Origin: Trematomus loennbergii
Lineage: Eukaryota > Chordata > Actinopteri > Perciformes > Nototheniidae
Length of the DNA: 64,000 nt
Direction of reading: 5' to 3'
NCBI GenBank assembly: GCA_012861695.1
Contig: JAAOOA010000027.1
Location: 21,716,423 to 21,780,422, forward strand
Shown here: one piece after another, positions 55,656 through 64,000 of the stretch
Numbering within the stretch: the first letter of the stretch is position 1
Layout of the letters: every line of letters begins with the position of its first letter
Position numbers and translations under genes: made by a program
The notes under the pieces: model-generated
The model's database searches: none
What the model saw: only the letters and a program-made list of their open reading frames with translations
What the model was told of the DNA's origin: nothing

Positions 55656-56489
55656 GTATGTGGATTACACACACACACACACACACACACGCATTATTAG
55701 CTGGTGCTCCGTTGCTTGATGATCAGAGATTACCTTCTCTAATCCTTTTTTCTAGTCTCCTTTGTCATACATGTTTATTTGTCTTTCTCTCCACCTCTCT
55801 GCTACTGTCTACATATCACTTTCCTTTACTTCCTTTATTTCAATGCGAGCTCTCTTAGCTCTTGTTCCGGATTCAAAAGTCACAAATTATTTAAAATAAA
55901 GTAGAAAAAGGCATTTAAGAAGAATGAGGGCATGCCATTATTTATTCAGTCTGTCCTTTTTAACTGGGTTTAATTCAACTATTTACCAAAACTATAAATC
56001 TTGATTCAATCATCATAAGCTCAACACATTGAAAGCTTGCACCAAAAGAAATGCTGAAAAGAAAGAACAGACAACTGATTTCCTACGTTATAAAATATTG
56101 GTGAGATGTGCAGGCTTGGATATTAAAAATGATTTATTTGGAGAAGATAATGTGAGTTGAAGATAAATGTACCTGTGGGTTTTCATATAAAGAGAGCGAT
56201 TCAAGATAAGTGGTGAGCCTCTGTGGGGAATCACATGTTGCAGCACAAGAAGAAGAAGAAGTCTGGTAGTGGAGGCAGGACTTTGTTCAGTGGAGCATAC
56301 TGAAGGTTATATTTAGGTATCGATAGTTGGAGGGTGACCAAGGAAGTGGAAGGAAGTGAGTCGGCATGAAACAGTGCTGTATAATAATAACTCCATTTCT
56401 TTTTAAACGCATCAAATGTATAATCAATTGGGGCTTTTTCACAATTTCATAGCAGGAAAAGTACAAGTACAGCTCTATAGAGTGGTTAA

Positions 56490-56977
56490 AGTGGACCTAT
56501 CATGCTATATTATAATAATATAGTATAGGACCATACCTATATAAGGCATATTTATACTTTTTTTTTTCAAAATACCAAACAGATCATGCATTTTAGCCAT
56601 GCCTCATTTCGCTCAATTTCAAATTGTTTAGCTCTGTTTTTGCAAGGGCTGATTCTGTGAGAACAGCACCACCTACAGGCCTGGCATATGTACTACAGCG
56701 TCTCCAGCGCTTTCGAACGGCAATGGCCGTGGCTGTCTCCTCCTGATTGGTGGAGTTGGCCCAATAGCCGTAGCGCCACTGTCCTGACGTCAGGACAGTG
56801 TTCAAATCTGGATCAGTTTTTATCAGATCCGTTGCAGCCCCTTTTTTAGAGATTTGGGTATGGAGGAAAATAGAGAGGGTTGTGTTTTCTGACACTTGGT
56901 GAGTTCCCTGGAACACCGGGGACACATATTCATGTATAAAAGACGTACAAAAGTGCATTTTGCATGATAGGTCCCCT
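56490..56977 (+). mobile_element. 488-bp TTAA-flanked MITE (copy 2)
   Basis: TTAA at 56486-56489 and 56978-56981; ends as in copy 1 (45478-45965), same orientation and same length, differing at only a few scattered positions by eye. The central palindrome is extended to 24 bp (56777-56800), centred on TGACGTCA. Confidence 0.93.
56777..56800. promoter_or_regulatory. 24-bp perfect palindrome centred on a consensus CRE
   Basis: The half-site CACTGTCCTGAC is followed by its exact reverse complement, so the centre is TGACGTCA, the full CREB/ATF site. Copy 1 has the same centre but a shorter palindrome (16 bp). Function not shown. Confidence 0.6.
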
Positions 56978-57204
56978 TTAAGTAATGAGTCCTAAAACCC
57001 AGAAAAGATGTAGCAGTTTACCACTTCCTAGTCCCTCTTCTTGTGTTTTTGGTAAGAAGCCTGAAATAAGGACTGTGGTTAATACAAGCTTAAGAGAATG
57101 TCACATTTTGTTCTACGACATAATATACCACACTGGTGAATGTCCGACACTGTTATGTGTCATCATCAAAGCTGTGGTTGCCAACAAGTGACTAAATAAA
57201 CTAT

Positions 57205-57445
57205 GAGTCCAGCTTTAGCTTAGCGGTGGAGATGCACAGCCATGCAAACCGTGATGTCTGTTCATAGCCTAATGCTAGCTTCAAAGGTCACAGAGTGGCA
57301 TTAAATGTGGAAATTATCCTTCTGAACAAAATGTGGTAAATATCTTAAATTTGTGTTCGCCACAAATAAAATGTTCTGGAATATTCCAAAATCCAATGGG
57401 GTAATCCTAGTGCTTTTTGTCAAGAGAGCCCTTGTGGTGCTAACT
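57205..57445. repeat. dispersed repeat, copy A
   Basis: TTTAGCTTAGCGGTGGAGA, GGAAATTATCCTTCTGAACA, ATATTCCAAAATCCAATGGG and GTCAAGAGAGCCCTTG recur in order at 58808-59065. Confidence 0.75.
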
Positions 57446-58807
57446 TTCGGTTATACATATAGTTCATCACTATACTGCTCTATTCTGATTAAGTGTTCAA
57501 ATAAACCACTGCATTGAGACAATTAAACAAGTATGCACAATACCAGGATCTGCTAAATAATTCTTCATTATTGTTTGTTTACATCTCTGCATTTTGTTTC
57601 AAAATGTCTTCTGTGAGAAAAGCCAATTGTGTACTTGAGAGACAAGCAAGCAAGAAACAGTTAAATTGTGTGCACCCCTCATGGAGGATAAAGCTTGAGA
57701 CAAAAAGTGTTCATTTTTGTATCAGTTCATCACTTCCTGAAATGATAACACGTAGTGTGACATCCGATTTTGTGGCTGTGGGTGGTTTCATCTACTCAGA
57801 AAAGATTGCCTCTACTCTAGGCACTGTTGCACTTATGATAAAATAGCTTTTTCTGAACTAATTTCCACCATTTGAGACAGATTCAGCTTGCTCTTTATGG
57901 GCAACTATGGCTATGCATTGAATCTGTTCAATCTGTTCATATGATAGGTATTGTATAAGAGGGATTTAGATTCAATACATTTGGATTATGTAAGGATTGG
58001 GTCTGCATTTGCATTTACCACAGTCTTTGTAAAACCCAACATAGAATGAACCATTGTCTGCCAACCTTTCTTCATATAAACTATTCATTAAAACCAATAC
58101 AGTTCATATGTCAAAACTCAAGTGTATCTATATTTTCGTACACCCCCGAGCCGCCACAGGGAATGACATAAGCTTTCAGAAAAATAAATCAAGTTGTCAA
58201 AAATGCATTAGGGCTTTTTTTTACATCAGTTTGCTTAAAATCAATGTCTTTTCCACTTGTATTAACAGCTAACTGCATGTGTTCAAGGATTTGTACGTCT
58301 CCTAGCAACAGTGAGTTATTAAGACGCAGCCGTCTATATGCTGTGGGATGGACGAGCTGCTGTTCAGCTCAGCAGTGGGTTGGATGGTAATTGGCCGGTG
58401 TGTGTATCGTGTCCTTTAGAGGAAGCATCCGCTGCACTGTAGGGACCCTCAGGGGAGGAAGGGTGTGTGGGTGAAGGTGATGGGGCACCTATTGTACTCT
58501 GACACCAGGGAGGAGGAAACATTGATGGAAGTGTATAGAAGACTGGGGAAGAGGAAAGGAGAATTATTCAGATTTCCCTACAGTAGAGTGGTGCAGGAAT
58601 GAGTCCTTAAACACAGAAATGAGCGAGCATTAAAGGACTTCCAGGTTCCCTGTTGTTAAAGTCAATGTTTTTGGTTGAAGTAAGATCAGTTTTTAATACA
58701 AGATTTTCAATATCGTCATTAAATACCCCCACTTGAATTTCCGAATCCTATATTTGTCTACAAAGCAGCAATAGCTAATGAATGAATAAAATAATCACGC
58801 CGACCAT

Positions 58808-59065
58808 TAGCCGCCTTTAGCTTAGCGATGGAGACGTGAAGTAATGTGATGTAGTTTGTTTGTAGCCTAACTTTAGCTTATGATGTCTGGGGATTGCATT
58901 TATGCTTAAAAAAAATCATAAAAGTAGTATTAATATGTGGAGATTATCCTGCTGAACAAAATATGCGACTATCATAAACGTCTGTTTGCCATGGATCCTA
59001 TTTACTGCGATATTCCAAAATCCCATGGAAAATCCCTTTTTTTTGTCGAAGGAGCCCTTGAGACA
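58808..59065. repeat. dispersed repeat, copy B
   Basis: TTTAGCTTAGCGATGGAGA, GGAGATTATCCTGCTGAACA, ATATTCCAAAATCCCATGGA and GTCGAAGGAGCCCTTG. Same orientation as copy A, visibly diverged. Confidence 0.75.
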
Positions 59066-59146
59066 CTAAAACATGTCATCACTGCACCACTCTATAGTGC
59101 CCAACATCATGTACGTATGTGTTTTGAGAGAGAGAATGATCTAGGC

Positions 59147-59505
59147 CAGGGGTGTCAAACTAAATTTCATCGCGGGCCACATTCGCATAAAGGTTGCACT
59201 CAAAGGGCCGGTTGTAACTACATAAATATATAATATATATATAAAATAATGTATTATATTATATCATTGCCTCTGAATTGGATTATTATCGGATAGGATA
59301 ATAACTTAGTAAATAACTACAAAGCAGAAGTCTAGGGCAAATAATTGATGCATTGTGGGACATGTAGTTTATGGGCAACCTGCTTCTGTAAAGTGGCATG
59401 TAACCGTATAATAAACGTATATATTCTTTGCAAGCTCTTGCAGGGCCACATAAAACGAAGTCGCGGGCCGGATTTGGCCCCCGGGCCTTGAGTTTGAGAC
59501 CCCTG
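59147..59505. mobile_element. 359-bp hAT (Charlie-like) MITE with exact 8-bp target duplication
   Basis: Ends CAGGGGTGTCAAACT and AGTTTGAGACCCCTG, flanked by ATCTAGGC at 59139-59146 and 59506-59513. The interior has GCGGGCCAC and GGGCCGGATTTGGCCC blocks seen in hAT MITEs across vertebrates. Confidence 0.93.
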
Positions 59506-59670
59506 ATCTAGGCAGATAGGCAACAGTTTGCTTCGTCCATTAAGTTTGTTTGTGTGTGCTTGTGTGTTTGTCCTAAGTTAGTCTCAAGTTAGTCTCCAAC
59601 CAATTTGTCCGTCTGGAGCAGGGTATCATTTCCCTAGAGCTCAGGGAGAAAGGGAATTCCTCTGCAAGGT

Positions 59671-59735
59671 CGCACACACACACACACGCACTCACACACG
59701 CACACACACACACACACACACGCACACACACACAC
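59671..59735. repeat. (CA)n microsatellite with CG variants
   Basis: Short CA runs separated by GCACTCACACACG-type units. Confidence 0.85.
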
Positions 59736-60540
59736 TCCTCAGTAAAGTGAAATCAGTTTTTAGGTGTGCTTTGCCTCTGGGGTTGTGTTTGTTTGACAGT
59801 CACATAGTTCTCCTCACACAAGTCAATTGAGGTGGATGTGTGTATGCAGCTTGATGCACAGTTTATGATTAGGTGAATTTATATCTGCTTTGTTTATTAT
59901 TATATGAATAATTCAGGATTTGAGAGAAATAGTGTTTACTGACTGTGTGTTTGCATGTCTTTCAATGAAAGGGGATATCATGAATAAGACGCTGGGGATG
60001 TGTATATTATAGCTCGTCTGTTTAATGTGAGTTTAGGGAGCGGACAAGTCATTACTATCTCACAAGGTGCTTCAGCTTTCTCTGTGAGTTTCTTATGAGC
60101 TGCAAAGCAAAGTTTCATTAGCAGCATTTAACGGTGTGCCACTTGTTCCTCTTGGTCTCTTTTCTGCCCTGTCATGTGTGAAAAAAGGAAGTTACATTTG
60201 CTTCAGCTACATCAAGTAAAGATATATTTTTAGATGCACTGTAATACACTAGTTTACTTTGGACATATTATAACGTGCACTGAGAGCAATGTATGAGTTG
60301 TTGCACAGTTTTTTGTGGTACTCTGCGCCCTACCAGCAGCTTTTACCAGGTGTTGTAAGGCAGGATGTCTACCCTCAGATGATGTGATGTGTACAACTCT
60401 TATTTCATGCCTGAAATGTATGTTGGATTGTCTTGTTGGATTTCCGTACACTTCAAACTTTCCATTACACACCAATCAATATCTGCTGTTCAGACACAAC
60501 GTGCACAGTACACTCCATACTGTGGGTCTGTAATCTAGTT

Positions 60541-60542
<2 letters not shown>

Positions 60543-60578
<36 letters not shown>
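60543..60578. repeat. (CA)n microsatellite
   Basis: 36 bp, uninterrupted. Confidence 0.95.
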
Positions 60579-60664
60579 TTGAAGCTGAAAGCAGACCAAT
60601 TTTCTACGAGACAAAATCTACAGACTCAAATTGGAAGTCTATGAAGGTGAGTTTTAAACACCTG

Positions 60665-60740
60665 TCTATCAGGATCAGAATCAGAAACCCTTTAGTCGTC
60701 TCACGATGAGCATATTTACATTTGTACTGCAAAGGGACAG
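60665..60740. repeat. LINE/SINE-like module
   Basis: ATCAGGATCAGAATCAGAAA, then CCCTTTAGTCGTC and TACTGCAAAGGGAC, similar in type to fish retroposon tails. Confidence 0.4.
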
Positions 60741-62709
60741 TGCATATAGAGGGGATTGTAAAGACTGAGAACAGTAGTAGAAAAAGAAGCAAGCACACAC
60801 AAACACATAACAAAAAGTTTACTTCCATGGTAAAAAAAAAAAGTCACAGCATTATAAAGTCAGTGAAAATATAAAAGTAGTGAATTAACAGCTAGTAACA
60901 TGGGTGTTAATTCACAACAACTCCTCTACACCTCTACTTTCATCTCTGCCTTTTCATTGGTTGGACGAGTGTTTGAATATTGCACATTAGTAATAAAAAG
61001 GAAGTTAAACAGAGCCGTTTTTGTACTATGCATACAAGCAGCGCTGCAGGCTGTGTTTTCCACATTGTGTAACTCTGAACATGTACACAGCATCTTTGGT
61101 CAGAGAAGCTCTCTGAGTATTGTTGAAGCTGTAAACAATCCATGATCTCAGGGAGATTCTGCAGCTTCCCATACACTTGAAAGAGTGTATGGGCGGTAGC
61201 AGCTTGTGTTATGTAACGTGGTGTTTTCTAAGAAATATGTGTGAGAGTTTTTAGGTTTCTGTGTGTGTCGGTATGAGCTTGTGTTCATTTTAATGAGCTT
61301 GTGTTTTGTTAAAGGCAATTGTTTGTGCTCTAGTTCTTCCAAACGATCGTTTTTTTCTGCGTGTGTGTTTATGCACATGTTCCTAATTGAGTGTGTTAAT
61401 GATGAGTTGGGTTTCAGCGTGTAACAGGCTGTCGAGTGTCCTCCAACTGTCCCTTCACATACTTGGCATAATGGACAAATGATCCCCTCAGAGAGCTTGA
61501 GAGGGATGGAGAGGGGACTGAGAGGCAGGAAGTGTGAGAAATGTGGCAAATAGGGCAAAAAGGAATTTCGACGCACAAATATAAGGATGGTGGGATGAGG
61601 AGGGAGAAGCAAAGTGAAGGTTGAATTCATAGGGGGAGGAGGAAGAGGGAGAAATTGAGTGGGAAGTGTGTAGGAAGGAGAGGATTTCATGTGATATCCT
61701 AGGAAATTCCAATGGAAGCAGCTCATAGGGAAAAACGGGAGGATGAAAGGAACGTCCTTAGAGACACAAATACTAACGTTCTGTTTCCTCTGTTGGCTTG
61801 TCATGTAGCCTGGTGTAATATGAAACATACAGAGCAGTCTATAGTTACAGAATACAGAGAAGAGAGGGCTGGCTTTGCTTTGAAAAAAAGAGGAAATCAT
61901 GCAGGATTGAGGAAGGATAAATTGGGGGCAGAAATGAGAGATGCATGCTTTGTAAGTTCTCCATAATGTATTCTGTTCAGCATCCTAAATATAATCCTTT
62001 TATAATGTATATGAGGCCTTCTTATGAAAACATGCCGCTGATGACGCCATCAAGACAAATGGCTGTGCATCTTTTTGCAGTCGGTTTGCTTGTTCTTGAA
62101 AAGCTGAATTATGGTACATTCCTGCAGCCAGAGGGCGGTGAGATAAAATGGAATATATTAAACACGGCAGCTGGTTGAAAATGAACGACAAAGGTATTGT
62201 GGAGCGGCACTCGAGCAGAGAGGTGGTGGGTGAGATGTGTCCGCCATGCAGAGGAGATAATGGACAGGAAAAAACAGACAAGAGAGAGGAAGAGAAAAAT
62301 GGTGTAGGCATGGAAAGTAGATTGCACCTAAAACAAGCCATAAAGGTGTTGTTGGCTGCAGCTATTAGCACTTCTTCTTTGAAATGAAAAGCACAATTCA
62401 AGACTTGTATTTCCCAGCTTCTCTTTGACTCCTGGCATCTTTTCTGTGCCGGTTTAATCGAGTGTCTCTCGCTTTCACCAGCTGCTGTTGGGCACCGCGC
62501 CCACAGCTCCTCTGTATTCACGTTATACGCTTTTTCCGCCTATTCGGGTTCAAATGACTTGGTAAACATTTGCAAAAATCTGCGTCTGTTGGCGGCGGCG
62601 AACGCAGCTCAGGTGCTTCGGTAACTCCAACCTGTGTGGGCGGAGAGGTCTCGGGATCCAAAACCCTGCCTCCTACACACCGACACACACACGAAAACAA
62701 ACGGGTATC

Positions 62710-62713
<4 letters not shown>

Positions 62714-62752
<39 letters not shown>
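62714..62752. repeat. (CA)n microsatellite
   Basis: About 39 bp in prkcb intron 2. Confidence 0.95.
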
Positions 62753-62754
<2 letters not shown>

Positions 62755-63138
62755 ATGTAGAGGTGTATCACTCAGATCAAAGGAAATGGATCAAACATAT
62801 CTGATTGTGTCATCCAGTCTTTGTTTTAACACCTCCTGTCTTCTCTTTGTATCCCCGATATCTGTTGACCTCCTGTCTTTTTCTTCTCTTCTCCACCTTC
62901 CTGCCCGTTATTCCCTTTTCTCACCCTTCATTTCTTCCGTCTTTCTTAATATTTCTCTCCTCCGTCTGTCCTTCCTTCGTCTCAGTTCCTTCTCTCTCCT
63001 TCCACCATTCCCAGCTCCACACTTCTCCCTCCACCTCACTCTCCTTCTCCCCCTCGTCCCTCTAGTGGCGGTGTGTTGGAAGCTGTGGGCTTGATGCTTT
63101 TATAAATAGCCAAGTGTTCCACTGAGAGTACCACCAAA

Positions 63139-63172
63139 TGGGATGGATGGATGGATGGATAGATAGATGGAT
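63139..63172. repeat. (ATGG)n / (ATAG)n microsatellite
   Basis: GGATGGATGGATGG, then ATAGATAGATGGATGG. Confidence 0.9.
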
Positions 63173-63983
63173 GGGGGAGTGGAGAGGGGGATGGAAGAGG
63201 AGGGAGTGTGGAGGTGTGAAGGGAGAACATTGGAAATTGCCAGAAAGGATAAAAAAAAAAGGATTGAAAAGCAACAGAGGCAGACAAAAGGTGTTAGTGA
63301 ACGAGAGAACAGATCGAGAATAAAGATTAGAAAATGTGGGCTTTAGAGGCCGCAGGTACTTTTAAATATCTTGTAGAATAATTAGCTTTCTCTTCTATGG
63401 AATACATGTGTACTACTGCAACAGAGATCTAACATTTTAAAGATAGGAAGCATGATTAAGAATAGTTCCATCATGTTGGCTAAAATATTCATTGTTGGGA
63501 ATTATTACATTTTTGAGAAGATTTTAAATCCAAATTATCCAATTTGAAAACACTCAGTTGCTTGAAGGTGTAACACATGTTGGTACATTTAGACATCTAT
63601 TCTACATCTTCCTGGAGGGAAGGTCATAGTCTTACTGGTGTTTGGTCCTAAAACAAGCACTGCACAACATTTGACCTGACAATGGCTCAAGTTAAAACAG
63701 ACAAGATATGGACTAAGTGATTTTAGTTCATCTGAGGAGGAAAACAATGTCAGTAGGAGATTTGACAAATTCATCCAACCTTATGTTGGGGTTACAGAAA
63801 CGTCAGGGGATCACCACAGGCAATAGGATGGATCGCACTATGAACATCTCTCATAACTTGTTTCAGCATCCATGAAAACAGTTGTTGGATGTTTCTGTCC
63901 TAACGACAAACAACCAACAGACTTTTGAAACCGTTTAAAAAAATGCTCATGGGATGGAAGAAATGTTCAGATCTTTTAATTAA

Positions 63984-64000
63984 AGGGGTAGGTAAGTTTG
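63984..64000. mobile_element. left end of a second GGTAGGGTA-type MITE, cut by window edge
   Basis: TTAA at 63980-63983 followed by AGGGGTAGGTAAGTTTG, matching the ends of the element at 42912-43281. Confidence 0.6.

Larger units (their letters stand above)
55656..64000 (+). other. prkcb: prkcb intron 2, incomplete
   Basis: More than 8.3 kb with no further PKC exon seen; mammalian PRKCB also has a very large intron here. It contains the 488-bp MITE twin, a hAT MITE, paired dispersed repeats, CA microsatellites and the start of another MITE at the right edge. The 250-codon minus-strand open frame at 61148-61900 is not supported as a gene. Confidence 0.8.

Noticed and set aside
61148..61900. 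250-codon minus-strand open frame in prkcb intron 2
   Set aside because: It arises from a purine-rich plus strand with low-complexity Pro/Ser/Leu content. I see no domain, no splice support, and it overlaps ordinary intron sequence.

Overview
The window looks like a teleost fish chromosome, probably a percomorph. Evidence: interrupted genes with GT/AG introns, very long (GT)n/(CA)n arrays, and many short DNA transposons with target-site duplications. There is no prokaryotic or viral gene organisation. Three protein-coding loci are supported: the 3' half of clec16a (+ strand, from the left edge to about 15.6 kb), a complete socs1 (- strand, 25.3 to about 22.6 kb), and the first two coding exons of a conventional protein kinase C, most likely prkcb (+ strand, from 53.3 kb past the right edge). 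The convergent clec16a/socs1 pair is the same neighbourhood as human 16p13.13.

Layout. 1-15.6 kb: nine clec16a exons, phase-consistent once small indels are allowed for, with large introns holding (GT)n arrays, a TTAA-flanked MITE and a hAT MITE with an exact 8-bp target duplication. 15.7-22.6 kb: convergent intergenic DNA with a 135-bp perfect CA array and a roughly 400-bp GT array. 22.6-25.4 kb: socs1, with a 5'UTR exon, one intron ending 1 nt before the ATG, a single coding exon, and a compact promoter (TATA box, two TTCN3GAA STAT sites and an ISRE) expected for an interferon/STAT-induced feedback inhibitor. 25.5-52.9 kb: about 27 kb in which I recognise no gene, dominated by MITE families, one solo LTR with a nested MITE, a piggyBac-like element and LINE/SINE tails. 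52.9-64 kb: a (TC)n tract, a GC-rich leader, the prkcb first exon, a roughly 500-bp GT array, the 32-nt exon 2, and more than 8 kb of intron 2.

Socs1 inhibits JAK/STAT signalling. Clec16a acts in endosomal/lysosomal trafficking and mitophagy control. PKC-beta acts in diacylglycerol/calcium signalling. They are neighbours by synteny and not a pathway cluster.

The main caution is sequence accuracy. Clec16a exon 3 lacks one base at each of two C/G runs, exon 6 has one extra C, the last exon probably changes frame, and socs1 carries a 4-bp CTAC tandem duplication inside its SH2 domain. Splice sites and flanking protein sequence are otherwise intact, so assembly indels are likelier than pseudogenes, but this cannot be settled from the sequence alone. 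I found no convincing previously undescribed biological system. The most notable observations are the indel cluster, the socs1 promoter, the near-identical 488-bp MITE twins carrying a palindromic CRE, and a 60-bp near-perfect inverted repeat.
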